Positions 34,998 through 46,033 are shown, counted from the stretch's first letter. The stretch: DNA of 64,000 nucleotides from Marasmius tenuissimus (GCA_029532415.1 JAQOTA010000042.1:744001-808000); one strand, 5' to 3'. Numbers and translations: made by a program. The notes: generated by a model from the letters alone, not told the origin.

Positions 34998-35985
34998 TCA
35001 GTCCATGGGATGTATGACAGATGGAGTATCAGGAACGATGGGGGGTGAGGAGATGGACAAATGAGCTACGGACGTGATATGAGAATCACCCTTGTGAGAG
35101 GAGTCACCCTTTTTGTCCTGAGAATCACCCTTCTTCTTCCTGCCATGTTGGTTGTTCTTCTTCTTCTGGTTGTTGTTATTAGACTGGTTGTTATTGTTAG
35201 ACAACAACGAAGGAGGATTGGACTGCTGGTTAAACTTTGGGTCCTTGTCCTTTTTTTTTGACAGAAAAAATATGCGATGTGAGAGGAGCTGGTTCCTGGG
35301 CTTTGTAGTGGTTAACGACAGCTTCACAAGCAATTTTGAAAGTAAGCTCAGAAGGGGAGTTGCTGTTCGTAGCAATTTTGTGAGCATTTGGCCATTGTTG
35401 AGGAAGAATGGAGAGTAGGAGCATTGCTTTAATGACATCAGGAAGTTCAATGGAGGCTTCATAGAGTTGATCAAAAAGAAGTTCGAGTCTGGCAATTTCA
35501 GGAATGGGGTTGCCACTGGACAAACAAAAGTCCATAATTGCCTTGAAGTCCATGCAGTAAAGCTCTCTTCAATAGGATCAAAGCATTGTTTGGCAGGAAA
35601 TTGGTCGTTGTCCATGATAGTCTGCACAGCAAGTGTGGTAGTGGCTCGTAATGCACCAATAGCCTTGTTCTCAAGCTTCTTCCAACAATGCATAACTTTG
35701 TCATGCTTCTCCATGTCCTTCTCCCACTTCTCAACATCCTTCTCATACTTCTCAATGTCAGCATGGTACTGGGTCATGGTGGTGGCAGGAATAGGGACAA
35801 TCGTCTCCTGCCCACTCTCACCAGTCCCAGTCATAGTCATAGTTGGTTGAGGTTGTACCGGAGCAGTTGGTTTAACCGGTGCAAAAGGGATCTTTGCTTC
35901 CCCAGTATAATGGTCATAAAACTCATTGATCATTGCATAGGTGGAAAGACCTAAAAAAGGATTGACACCATTGAACACTTACATA
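34998..35985 (-). pseudogene. Copia gag, 3' part
   Basis: The reading begins next to the gypsy insertion (VNPFLGLSTYAMINEFYDHY) and continues with a charged Lys/Glu-rich stretch of coiled-coil type (YEKDVEKWEKDMEKHDK). It shifts frame near 35550 into a part with DFCLSSGNPIPEIARLELL, which resembles copia gag (UBN2-like). A stop (TAA) lies just after the insertion point in the frame of the 5' part. Confidence 0.7.
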
Positions 35986-35990
35986 GTGGG

Positions 35991-36475
35991 TGTCACGAAG
36001 TGCTGAGCGTCTAGCGGAGACGGTAGAGGCAGAGAGCGGTGGTAGCGGGCTTGGAGAGGAGCAGCGGACTCGACTCAGACAGAGATAAGGCAGAAACTGG
36101 TCCCAACGACAAGTTAGATCTATTGTAGAGAAGGAAAGCGAAGGAGACTGTACTACTCACCTGGTCCCAACGACAAGAGGTCAAGATGAGGGACCAGGTG
36201 AAGACTAGCTAGCTTATATACCTATCCTATGGTCAGAGCTGGAGTCAGAGTGGCTACCTATGAGTCGTGTATGAGTAAGTATGAGTCAATAATGAATAAG
36301 GAATGAGTCGATGTGAGATGATGGGATGGCTGCGCGATGTGGGTTAAGGCTGCGCAATGGTGGGTTAAGAAAGGGAATCGTGAAAAATAAGGATGTATAG
36401 TAAGTGACCGTGAGAAAAGGACATGTGATAATCATGTGAGCAAATGGTGAAGGGAAAAGTGGCGTCTTCATGACA
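35991..36475 (-). repeat. Gypsy 3' LTR
   Basis: 485 bp, left in window coordinates, 3' with respect to the element. Contains a TATATA stretch near 36215 in both orientations and several copies of 'atgagt' words. It matches the other LTR at all but six positions. Confidence 0.95.
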
Positions 36476-36488
36476 TTACCCCCCTTCT
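36476..36488 (-). other. Gypsy polypurine tract
   Basis: On the minus strand the bases right before the 3' LTR read AGAAGGGGGGTAA, a purine run of the kind that primes plus-strand DNA synthesis in LTR retrotransposons. Its position next to TGTCA supports the call. Confidence 0.75.
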
Positions 36489-36516
36489 ACGCTTCATCGT
36501 CCTCGATGACTACACT

Positions 36517-37800
36517 TTAGTTGTCTCGGGGTGCTGGTCCTGCTGCCGCCGGGTATTTCTTGTGGAACTCTTTTACCTTCCGTGGCGCATTCTTTAGGTT
36601 CGGCGCTGGTTCCCATGTGCTTCGGTGGTCTCCTTTCCACTTGACTCTATACTCCAACCGGTGCCACCTGTACTGACTGTCAAGAATTTCGTCCACCTCA
36701 TACTCCGGTTCGTCCTCGCCCTCGATCTCGATTGGCCCTGGGGGTTCAGGTAGTAGACCGTTAATCAGGTTGCCTTTGTAGGGGTAGAGTTTGTCAACAT
36801 GGAAGATGGCGTGGTGTTGCCCTAGCTCTTCTGGCAAATCCAACCGATAGTCCAAACCCCCCACTTCCTGTACTATCTCGAAGGGGCCCGGGCTCTGATC
36901 GCCCAACTTCTCGCTCGACAGTTTCAGGTTGAAGTCTGATCCATCCAGCCAAACAAAGTCCCCAACTTTGAACTGATGTGCTTTCTTCTTTCCTCGCTCG
37001 TATCCCTCCTTCTGATGTCGTTTCGTCAAGTGTAGAGCTGCCCCTGCATCCCGGCGTACTTCCCGCAGAATGTTGATGCGGTTTTCGACTTCTGGAATCC
37101 CGGATCGTCGTCCCACTGGGATATTGAAAAGGGGCAGGTACCCATATAGGAGCTTGAAGGGGGATAAATGGTGGGCTGAGTGCGTGCGGGAGTTGAGTAC
37201 AAATTCTGCGAGCGGAAGATGTTCGGACCAATCATCCTGTCGGTAGTTCGTATACAACCTCAGGTACTTCTCCACCTCCTGGTTCGCTCTTTCTGTCTGT
37301 CCATTGGCCTGGGGGTGGTACCCTGAGGTGAAGCTACCCTTGATCCCTAATTGTTTTAGTAGCGCTCTGGTGAGCTTGGCGTTAAACTGCGGGCCTCGAT
37401 CGGATACAAAACGCAGGGGTAGTCCATGTAGTCGGAATATTTCTCGGTAGTAGAGGTCTGCTATCCCTTCGGCGGTGATGGTAGTGGTGCAGGGGATGGT
37501 GTGAACCTGTTTCGTGAAGAGATCAGTGCAGACCAGGATGGCATCGTAGCCGTGAGAGTCTGGTAGTTGTGTGATCAGATCGACTCCAACTTCTTCCCAT
37601 GGGCCGTTCGGTACTTCGAGGGGTTGTGTAACAGCGCGCGGGTGTTGGTGCAGCTTTTTGCATGCGCAGGAATCGCATCCTTCCACGTATCTCTCCACAA
37701 ACGAGCGCATGGTTGGCCACCAGAAGTGGGTGTCTACCAGGTCAAGCATGCCATGGAGCCCAGGATGTCCTGCGGTTGGGTCGTCATGACACTGTCGCAC
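36517..37800 (-). pseudogene. Gypsy integrase with chromodomain
   Basis: An open stretch of 427 codons. It has the HHCC zinc domain (GHPGLHGML, then CDSCACKK), and the DDE core with VCTDLF, VSDRGPQFN and GYHPQANGQTERANQEVE. A GPY-type region (LGDQSPGPFEIV, YRLDLPEEL) follows. The C-terminal chromodomain reads YEVDEILDSQ and YRVKWKGDHRSTWEP. It is joined in frame to the RNase H part through one TGA codon at about 37808. By itself this domain looks undamaged. Confidence 0.9.
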
Positions 37801-38927
37801 TACCTCCCTTCACAGCTCCTCATCTGGCGGTACGTATACTCGCCCTCTGTGGTATACCAGTCCGTTGTCCTCCTCCCACTCAGCTAGTCCATTTACCAAT
37901 CGTGACGGCCCATTCTTCTTCAACTGCCGGAGTCCTTCCAATACTTCCGCTTCTCTAACAGAGGCTTCCCTGATCCGATTTTCAAGTGGGTTAACCAATG
38001 CTGTGGCTGCAATTTGTACAAAGACTTCTGGTCCGAGAACCACTTGTTGGCGGTTGTCCTCATTATCTGAGACCTGATGTGCTGTCATACGAGAGAGGGG
38101 GTCGGCTAGTGTGTTGGTTTTGCCAGGGCAATGACCAAGTTGGAAGTGGATAGATAGAGTGCCCAACGAGCCTGTCGACGACTTAGGTTTTGAGCGTTCC
38201 TCCAGAATTCCAAATTCGAATGGTCAGTTAGGATCTCAAATGGCTGAGGTTGTCCTTCCAGGAAGTATCGCCAGTCTTTTAGGGCGTCGATGATGGCCAA
38301 CATTTCCCGGTCCCATATCTCATAATTTCTCTCCGCTGGCTGCATGGATGCTGATCGGAATGCGACTGGGTGCCATAAGCCGTCTTCTAATTTCTGGGAT
38401 AGCACTCCTCCTGTAGCAAATCCAGAGGCATCGACTTCAATGCGTGTTGGCCGGTCTGGGTCCCAAAGAGTTAGGATTGGAGCAGTGATGAAGGCTGTTC
38501 GAAGTTTGTCAAAGGCTGCTTGTTGCTGGGTTCCCCAGTCGAAGGAGACATGCTTCCGTGTGAGGTTGTTCAGTGGTCGTGCCGTTTTCGCAAAATCCTT
38601 AATGAAACGTCGATAGAAGTTGGCGAATCCCAGAAAGCCCCGGACATCACGCAGGTTCCGGGGAGTTGCCCATTCTTGTACCGCTTTGACTTTAGCTGGA
38701 TCCATACGTACGTGGCCTTCACTGATCAGGAGTCCCAGATACTCGATTTCCTGTTGTTCGAATTGGCATTTCTCTGGTCGCAGGTAGAGGTCGTGTTTCT
38801 GGAGTCTTGACAAGACCTCTTTGACTAGGATCTGATGCTCCTCTCGTGTGCTGGTGAAGATGAGAATGTCGTCCAGGTACACGGCAACCTTTCCTAGGGC
38901 GATGAGATCGGCAAATATAGAATTCAT
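37801..38927 (-). pseudogene. Gypsy RT thumb, RNase H and linker, frameshifted
   Basis: The first part (38927-38106) has the RT catalytic motif VYLDD, then FLGFANFYRRFI and the RNase H reading RIEVDASGFATGGVLSQ, with AERNYEIWDREMLAI and LTDHSNLEF. After RQARWALYLS the frame shifts; the rest (PGKTNTLADPLSRM and a linker) is read from 38166 to 37810. It ends at a TGA that in this family would be a coding codon, most simply CGA changed to TGA. Confidence 0.85.
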
Positions 38928-40236
38928 GAGGCGAGTTAGTGAGTCCGAAGAACATCACTCTTGGTTCGAAAAGTCCCCTATTGGTCGCGAAGGCGGCCTT
39001 CCATTCATCTCCTTCCTTAATCCGTACGTTGTTGTATCCCCATCGTACATCGAACTTTGTGAAGTACTTTGCACCTTGGAGTCGATTGACGATATCTGTG
39101 ACCAGGGGGAGTGGGTAACAGTTCTTGATAGTGTACTCGTTAAGTTTCCGATAGTCCTGCACGAATCTGAGTTTCCCATCCTTCTTCTTCACAAAGAAAA
39201 CAGGTGACGCAAGAGGTGATTTCGAGGGTCGGATGTAGCCTTTCCGTTGGTTCTCTTCCAGGAACTTGTCCAGTTCTTGTTGTTCATTGAGTGACATAGG
39301 GTAGACCTTCGTTTTCATGGTCTGTGGCGATCCAGGTGTGAGTTCGATAGCGTGATCCCATGGCTTGTGAGCTGGAAGTCGTTCGGATTCCTGCTCAGAA
39401 AAGACTTTAGCGTATTCCCGATATGATTCTGGTACCATCTCCTCAAATGACTGTTTTGGCTTTTCCTTGTTGGTTTCTTCGGCAATCTGTTGAGAGTATG
39501 TGTACCCTGCTGCAACCCATACCTCGTCATGACAGTCCTTCAAGATTCCTTTTTTGACTAAAGATCTGCGTGCGGCCCGGTTGGCCATGATATGATAAAG
39601 TGGCGTTGTATCTTCAGGCTCCACCGGGGGCGTTTCGATAATGGATGCATGGATGGTTTTGAAGGGGTCGTCGATAGATTCAAGAATAGCCTCGCTGAGT
39701 GGTGGGTTACCTGTTCCTGCCCATTTCTCTTCGTCTTCCACTTCTTCTATCTCCACTCCTCGTTTTGGGACTGAAAGTTGTCCCCCTTTCCAGTTGATCT
39801 GAGGATTGGTCTTCCGAAGCCAGGGTAGTCCTAATATAACATGCTCTCCTCCTAGATCCGTAACCAAGAAGTCCGTCCACGTCTCAGTGTCCTCTACTAT
39901 CAGACCTAGACAAGCGTAGTGTGTGATGCTTCCAGCCTGGTTCAGTGTTCCATCGATGTTGTGAACTCGAATCGGGTGTTGGAGAGGGAATGTGGTGATG
40001 TGATTGGTTGCGACAAAGGATTTCCCAAGAAATAATGCGGTGGCCCCGCTATCGATCATGGCCGTTGTTTCAGTCTGGCGATGCTTTCCTTTCAGTGTGA
40101 CTCGTATGCAGAAGTGAGGTGAGAGAGTGTCTATTTCGCGAACGGAGGATATTGTACATGAGTGAATTGAGTCATACGAGGAGGAAGTATAGACTGAAAC
40201 TGGTGAGGGTGTCTTCGCTACGGCGAAGGCGGACAC
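38928..40236 (-). pseudogene. Gypsy protease and 5' half of RT
   Basis: The protease motif AMIDSGATALFLGK lies near the start, followed by the RT segments (LDKFLEENQRKGYIRPSKS, FVQDYRKLNEYT, YFTKFDVRWGYNNVRI). The reading breaks after FGLTNSP, where roughly 20 bases present in related elements appear to be missing. The frame then reappears from 38927 in register with the VYLDD part. Most positions are well conserved, so the lesion looks young. Confidence 0.85.
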
Positions 40237-40241
40237 CCTGC

Positions 40242-41156
40242 TTAAAAATCATTTTGCATGAGTTGTTGGAGGATAGTGTTCTGCTGGGCTAAGGCTTGTT
40301 GAAGGGCAGCGATTTGGGCAATGGCATCCATGTTGGGGGTGGAAGAGGAAGTGGCAGAGATTTGGGCAGTAGGGGTCATTGGTGGTGGCAAGTACAAGGG
40401 TGTAGGCGTTGGTTCATCCGGGAATAAAGTGAAAGGGGTGGCTGAAATTTGTTGGCGTCGGATTCCTCCTCCAGGTGCTCTCCCTAGATACTTATCCTGG
40501 CATACATTGGATCTGTGTCCAGGACGTGCACAATAGTTGCATTTATCCTGCCCATGGTTCCCGTTAGCCTTGGTATGATCACTCGCCCCGCATCCATAAC
40601 ACTTTCCCTGCATTGCTTTCACAAAGTCCTCTCTAGTGCGTCCATTTCCTGTGGGGATGTTGGACCGGTTTGCGCTGATAGTAGTGACGGTTGTTTCTAC
40701 CTGTCTCTTGGCTGTCAATCCTTCCTCCTGCAGGGACCTCTCTGCTTTGCAAGCTCGTGTTTCTAATTCGGTTAGATCGGCGGGTTCTCCTTGGGATAGT
40801 TCCATCATCACCAATAGCCGCTTAAGGTCCGCATTCAGACCCTTGCGGTATCGAATTCGAAGATCTGCGTCTGATAGTCCTGTCTTCATAGCGGCCTCCT
40901 TGAATTCCTGACTGTAGAGAGTTGCGGTCTTGTTCCCCTGTTTAAGGTTGGTAAGGATTTCGATGGTATCCGCCTTTTCATTGGCTGCCCCGAACCGGAC
41001 TTTGAAGGATTCCTCGAACTGAGCCCATCTTCCTCCGAAAGGGAACTGATCGGCAGGGAGCTCTCCCAGGGCTACCTTGTTGGCCTGTATCAGGTAGTAG
41101 GCTGCCCAAGCTCCTGCCTTCCCTTCGCAGAAGGACAGAGCATGATGAGCCGGCAT
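40242..41156 (-). pseudogene. Gypsy gag, capsid and zinc-knuckle part
   Basis: The reading continues gag from the insertion point at 41171. It includes WAQFEESFKVRFGAANEKAD, the capsid-like LYSQEFKEAAMKTGLSD and a CCHC knuckle CNYCARPGHRSNVC. The C-terminus is Gln-rich. It ends six bases before the start of the protease reading, so gag and pol are separate frames. Confidence 0.85.
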
Positions 41157-41171
41157 GACGCCTAGCGCAGA

Positions 41172-41465
41172 GGACTACAACATGGCTACACTACTACTTA
41201 CCAGAGAGGAGTTTAGTGAGATAGAGGCGAGACGTAGAAGCTCAAGCACACTATAGATTCAAGTAGAGAACTACGAGCTTATATACATGTAGATACAATA
41301 GAGTTACCATATAGGGACGATAATAGGAATTGTACATATGAGCATAGTGAACATAGAAGAATGGAGCAATAGCAAATGTATTGTCCCGCATAATACAATG
41401 GCGGGAAGTATGAACCGGAACTTCGGATATACCGGGATCTAATTATAGTCCACGGATTCAACAGA
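41172..41465 (-). mobile_element. 294 bp insertion in gypsy gag, TSD GCAGA
   Basis: GCAGA occurs on both sides (41167-41171 and 41466-41470). Without the insert, the gag reading passes directly from KTIQSA into LGVMPAHHALSF. The insert reads TCTGTTGAATCCG at its minus-strand start, like the copia LTR (TGTTGAATCCG at 43456), and shares 'ccattgtatt', but its other end (TGTAGTCC) is not a matching inverted end. It is probably a solo LTR of a copia-like family with altered ends. Confidence 0.75.
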
Positions 41466-41470
41466 GCAGA

Positions 41471-42255
41471 CTGAATTGTCTTCCGCTCGTCCAGTCGATC
41501 TTTCTCCGTTGGGTGTTGGAGAACCTTCTCTTGTATAGCCCAGTTCTTGAACATGGGTAGGAATCGAGCCACATCCCAGTTTTCCCCTTTGAAGTTACTG
41601 GGTTTGGCAATGATCCTTCCCGCTTCTTTATTGGATTGGAAGGCTTCCTTGATGGCGTCTAGCTGTGCTTGGGTTTCTTTCTGGGATTTCACCATTGCCT
41701 TCAGGACTTCGTCCAGCGTAGCTTGGCTTGCAGTAGTGGATGTAGACATGTTGGTGGTATCAGATTCTGAAGTATGGATAGATGTGGTGGATACGGTGGG
41801 TGAAGGAGCAGAGGTTCTGTGTGCGGCAGCAGAAGATGGTCTGGTGTTGGTCGGGGTCTGGACTACAGCGAAGGTGGCTTCTGAGGCAACAAATGCTGGG
41901 ATCTCGGTACGGGCGATAGGTGTATCAAGAGGACTAGGAGTGACGGGATTGACAACGGTAGGTGGACTGTCGGGTTTTTCTGGTGGGCCTGCTACTGTGA
42001 GGCGCGCAAGTGAAGCTGCAAGTTCTGAAGTGGAAAGCGGTGGTGACGGAGGTGTCGGTTCTTGTTCAGGGGTTGGTACACGGGGAGCAGGGATAGGATT
42101 AAGTACTTCCCCGTCTTCGAAGGGAAAAGTCTTGGGGATTGAATTCTCTGGGGTAGCGTTCGGGCAGGGTTGGTTTTTACACTTGTACCAGTCGGTTTGT
42201 TTGGGATTTCTCTGGTTCCAGGATAAGGAAGTCTTGGGGTCTACTCCGTGTGGTC
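41471..42255 (-). pseudogene. Gypsy gag, N-terminal part
   Basis: From the Met at 41749 gag reads ATLDEVLKAMVKSQKETQAQ, then FKGENWDVARFLPMFKNW. The same frame is open upstream to a TGA near 42256. There it encodes a Pro/Thr/Ser-rich region (VPTPEQEPTPPSPPLS) and WYKCKNQPCPN, so the true protein probably began further upstream and lost its start. The 237-codon plus-strand frame over the same bases is its antisense. Confidence 0.75.
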
Positions 42256-42349
42256 ATTGATAACAGTCTCGTGCAGGAGCCGTTGTAAACTTGCAAGGAC
42301 AACCTTCCTTTCAGCGAGGCTGTCAGTGCAATAAAGGATCTTGACCTAA

Positions 42350-42834
42350 TGTCACGAAGTGCTGAGCGTCTAGCGGAGACGATGGAGGCAGAGAGCGGTG
42401 GTAGCGGGCTTGGAGAGGAGCAGCGGACTCGACTCAGACAGAGATAAGGCAGAAACTGGTCCCAACGACAAGTTAGATCTATTGTAGAGAAGGAAAGCGA
42501 AGGAGACTGTACTACTCACCTGGTCCCAACGACAAGAGGTCAAGATGAGGGACCAGGTGAAGACTAGCTAGCTTATATACCTATCCTATGGTCAGAGCTG
42601 GAGTCGGAGTGGCTACCTATGAGTCGTGTATGAGTAAGTATGAGTCAATAATGAATAAGGAATGAGTCGATGTGAGATGATGGGATGGCTGCACGATGTG
42701 GGTTAAGGCTGCGCAATGGTGGGTTGAGAAAGGGAATCGTGAGAAATAAGGATGTATAGTAAGTGACCGTGAGAAAAGGACATGTGATAATCATGTGAGC
42801 AAATGGTGAAGGGAAAAGTGGCGTCTTCATGACA
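42350..42834 (-). repeat. Gypsy 5' LTR
   Basis: 485 bp, right in window coordinates, 5' with respect to the element. Followed inwards on the minus strand by TTAGGTCAAGATCC; I could not assign this to a primer tRNA. Confidence 0.95.
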
Positions 42835-42839
42835 GTGGG

Positions 42840-43019
42840 AATGAGGGTAGAAATAACAGGAGCCATAGTAATCTGGAGTAATAAAACAACAATCAGCATA
42901 GGTTCATCATCATAGGCAATGATACAAGAAATCACTGCATGGTCAATAGCAATAGCCATCAATCGTTGTTGAGGACACAGTCCACCACCGTCAAACATCA
43001 ATGAAGATTTCGACTTCAC
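42840..43019 (-). pseudogene. Copia gag, 5' part
   Basis: Starts at Met 43019 (MKSKSSLMFDGGGLCPQQR) and runs into the gypsy LTR at 42834. It continued originally at 35985. A TAA stop lies two codons past the junction. Confidence 0.65.
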
Positions 43020-43180
43020 AGGTCCAGAACCAGTGTTAACGGTCTGCCCATCACAACAGTGATTAAGCAGTCATAATGGTTATCAAGTGCAACGACCACA
43101 ATAGAGCATCATCATAGGCAGCACACAGTAAAGGTGCACATTCTAGAGAGCTGCCATTGCAGGGCACATTGATAGGGCAC

Positions 43181-43194
43181 CGGGGCCCATAACC
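43181..43194 (-). other. Copia primer binding site (half tRNA-iMet type)
   Basis: On the minus strand the bases next to the 5' LTR read GGTTATGGGCCCCG. This is complementary to the anticodon arm of initiator tRNA-Met (CCCATAACC, containing CAT). It is the same type of site used by Drosophila copia and by several fungal copia elements, where a tRNA fragment primes reverse transcription. Confidence 0.75.
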
Positions 43195-43456
43195 TGTTGA
43201 GGCAGAGGTCGTGCCCACGCAGTGGCAGCATGGGACAGACTAGCTCACCTGGAGATAGGCTTAGAGGCAGCAACGAGAGTAGTAAAAGTACTGGTATTGC
43301 ATGTAGATACAGAGCTACTTATATACTATACAGAGGTGGCTGTAGCTACTATATCAGGAGTGACTAGGAATGAATAGCATAGATCATAGTGACACAATTG
43401 AAGCATAGATGCGGCCCAATACAATGGTCCATATATCCAGGAGTCCGGATTCAACA
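43195..43456 (-). repeat. Copia 5' LTR
   Basis: 262 bp with inverted ends TGTTGA...TCAACA, directly next to the primer binding site. It carries a TATATA stretch near 43320. The partner LTR was not found. Confidence 0.78.
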
Positions 43457-43459
43457 GCA

Positions 43460-44270
43460 CATATGTCACACAAGCATTGAGATCCCAAGGAATGTAGACT
43501 TGCATATGTTGGCTATATCATGTCTCTGGGGTCCCAACATATGTCAAACAAGCATATCCTGTATAGGTACCTACTACTGCACCAGACATGCATTCTGACT
43601 TGAACATATCCAAACTTCAAGCATAGCATAATCTTATAATAATGTTGAGACAGATTACACTAGTTTTATCTTGACCACCCTTTACCATAATGTGCTTTCA
43701 TAATGGTAAAGTCCTTTTTACATAACTGTAACCTACTGCATTTGTGTTATGCTGATTTTACTTAGGAGTTCAGTACCTGCATTATTAGAAATAGGCACCA
43801 ATTTTGAGCTTCCAATTGTCCCATTTTACAATCCGTAATCATTCAAAACTTTCAGCATAATGCTAATGGCTTATTCCAACCTAAATCTTCCCAGATGAGC
43901 AGGTACCAGCTGGCCAAGTGGGTTAGCATAATTCTTCCATAATTCACATGTGCTTTACACTGATATTATGCTAACCTGAACCCCCCAATTTGTGCCCACA
44001 AAATACCCCAAATCTGGTCCACTTGAACATAATGCATCTGCTTTATTGGAACATTACTTGAAGGATTACCTTAAATTTTTGTCTCCATAAAACTCTCACA
44101 ACTTTAGCATAAACCATGTGTTTCACTGGAAAAATGACTCAAATAAAACAACCATTATGTTTTACATGATCCTTGCATTTTACAATTACTTTCACCCAGT
44201 GAATTGTTTATTCAGAATCGAGTTTAACACATCTTTTTGAGATCAGCCAAGAATACCCTATTTGACAAGT
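43460..44270. repeat. AT-rich repeat sequence with GCATAAT words
   Basis: Composition is AT-rich, without ORFs, and the words 'agcataat' and 'cataatg' recur many times. A perfect 12 bp inverted repeat (GGTTAGCATAAT at 43921-43932, ATTATGCTAACC at 43965-43976) could form a hairpin with a 32-base loop. It is probably a non-coding piece of another transposon. Confidence 0.45.
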
Positions 44271-44589
44271 CCAGAAAGTGAATGTGTTTGGCCCGTTGGC
44301 GTACAGCTGCTAGTCTCTCAAAAAATGCAAAAGCCCAGCTGCCGACTACCAAGAAGACGCTTTAGCAGAGGGGAAAGGATTCGTAAGTTTGGTTGAGCAA
44401 GTTCAATACTCTACGGACACTTTCCTTGAATACGTGGAATTTTCGAGGCTAGCTGGTGTTCTATCTCTGACAGTGTCCAAGTCAGAGCTACACTTCAGAG
44501 CCACAGTTGGATGCACTCCATTTGGTTCTCAAACTACTGGTGGCCCGAGGTACAAAAGTTTCATGCTGATGAAGGCAAAGTTGAAGACA

Positions 44590-45600
44590 TAGATGGAGGT
44601 GGTTGTCGTGCACTCAAACTATAGATATTACTGTGCTGGATTTAACTTGCTCGGTCCCGTTGGTGACTATCTGTTGATTCATTTTGTCATTTCCTGGAAT
44701 GCCTACAACACTATCACTTTGGTGTACTGTTTTGAGTGGCGCGCGGGTCAAATTCAATACGGAGAGTACGAGTTAGTTGCAATACTGCAGGGAGCAGGAG
44801 AAAGAGAGAAGGCAGAAAGCCTCAGGCGGTGGTGAACAAACCGCTGAGGTGCAATGGTATTCCTAGTTAGTTTATATACGAGAGTACAAGATGGCTAGAA
44901 TATAGTAGAATGGAGTAGAATGTACTGTGCATGATGTAGGTCCAACTGTGCATGATATACGTAGGAGTAAGTACAATCAGTAAGGCAAAGGGTCGTGGAG
45001 TACGGAGGAGTATATGAGTAATGTAGGTGCAAGGGCAATGATATCATACAATGAGGAATGCGTAACAGAGTCCAATAGGCATTACGGGTGATCAGGCCGA
45101 GGTTGCCATACCGGAATATCAACTGAGTTGAACTAGTCAACAAGGTATGAGTAGGTATTGAGGAAGATAACAACCGATAATGACTGGTTCTATCTCCAGA
45201 ACCTTGGGTCCTTTAGATATGTACACGACAACAAAGGGTTTGGCAACACCAAAGGGGTGGAGGCCCAGTTGCATGTGTGCAACTTTCCATTCTTTACCTT
45301 GTGACCGAGCAAGGTATAGGGGACGGTTTGTAAAGGGAGACCTGTTGGCTTATACACATTTCCAGCTGTGTATATTTCTCGGGAAAAGCTTGTGGCGAAG
45401 AAACGCCGAATCATCTCAAAGAAAGGCTTACGGACACCATTCAAAGGTCTCTCGTTCAATCCAAGGGATGGTCGTGAGTGGAATCCTCCTATTAGGGATT
45501 AGATTGAAAGACCTGCAGGTCTAGATGTCACATTAATTTGTTAGGATTCCGTATACATAAGTGCCAGCGAAATCTGGTAGCAAAAACGATAACAATGAAC
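44590..45600 (-). pseudogene. F2 3'-end fragment, interrupted
   Basis: The part at 44720-44774, continued at 45130, matches 48620-48680 in F2-E ('caaattcaatacggagagtacgag', then 'aactagtcaacaaggtat'). Further right, EIYTAGNVYKPTGLPL at about 45400 and the AGTYVYGILTN reading near 45555 match the 3' ends of the other F2 loci. A 350 bp element is inserted at 44775-45124. No upstream F2 exons are present, so only the C-terminal part remains. Confidence 0.55.
44775..45124 (-). mobile_element. 350 bp AGTTG...CAACT element, TSD GAGTT
   Basis: The ends are AGTTG and CAACT, and the flanks are the 5 bp duplication GAGTT (44770-44774 and 45125-45129). The uninterrupted site is visible at about 48655. 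A second copy lies in the opposite orientation at 46621-46960. With no coding capacity, a TATATA word and a 5 bp TSD it is best read as a solo LTR of an unseen family, but a short non-autonomous DNA element is possible. Confidence 0.8.
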
Positions 45601-45609
45601 ATGGTGACG

Positions 45610-45985
45610 TGGGGTGAAATAACAAAAATGGGCTCGGAGACGTCAAGAGGCCCAGCAGCGACCTACGATGTATTGTATCATATTCAATCATGTACATGGT
45701 TGCTATGCCAAAACCTAGTGCTTTCATTCTTGTCGTTATTCTAGGGGGAAACACAATTATTTGACTATACCTCGTGTATTCTACCCGCTCTTTAGGATTG
45801 CTTTGAATCCCCAAACCACAACTGGTCATGATGGGTTGCTTTCCCTCCACATATACCAGCCTCTGAATGGCCATAGTGGTAAGTTTAATAGCTACAACTT
45901 GAGGCCTTTGCACATGCATCGTTGTGAGAAGCAGCCTGCTGATGTCCAGTTTTTAGCTGTATTGTTCACTGGAGAATAAGCTAAT
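45610..45985 (+). pseudogene. F3 3'-end fragment
   Basis: Matches the 3' end of F3-B (15440-15765): the GTACATGG donor, 'tattctaggggg' acceptor, and the TIPRVFYPLFR and LAVLFTGE readings. It joins directly onto the F2 fragment on its left, so most of the F3 locus has been deleted. Confidence 0.5.
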
Positions 45986-46033
45986 ACTTGTTATGCAAAA
46001 CAATACAAATAGGGTTTCGTGAGAAAACGAGAG

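Larger units (their letters stand above)
35991..42834 (-). mobile_element. Ty3/gypsy chromovirus-type LTR retrotransposon, complete with TSD
   Basis: The 6844 bp element has two 485 bp LTRs (35991-36475 and 42350-42834; TGTCA...TGACA) and a 5 bp target duplication GTGGG (35986-35990 and 42835-42839). Coding is on the minus strand in the order gag, protease, RT, RNase H, integrase, chromodomain. I count six differences between the LTRs, all A/G changes, about 1.2 percent, which points to a fairly recent insertion. Even so, pol has two frameshifts and one stop, and gag is split by another insertion. It sits inside the gag of the copia element. Confidence 0.95.
32102..43456 (-). mobile_element. 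Decayed Ty1/copia retrotransposon, split by a gypsy element
   Basis: Reading on the minus strand from right to left: 5' LTR (43195-43456), primer binding site, gag (43019-42840, continued at 35985 after the gypsy insertion), protease (about 34375), integrase (34085 to about 33060) and reverse transcriptase (about 32650-32102). The order PR-IN-RT identifies the copia superfamily. RNase H and the 3' LTR are missing on the left, where unrelated AT-rich sequence begins. Frameshifts, internal stops and a changed protease residue show that it is dead. Confidence 0.85.

Noticed and set aside
41547..42260. Plus-strand ORF of 237 codons
   Set aside because: It is antisense to the gypsy gag N-terminal region; the minus strand gives a typical gag with Pro-rich leader.
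44593..44835. Plus-strand 80-codon ORF
   Set aside because: It runs across the border of the inserted 350 bp element at 44775, and its first part is antisense to an F2 3' fragment.
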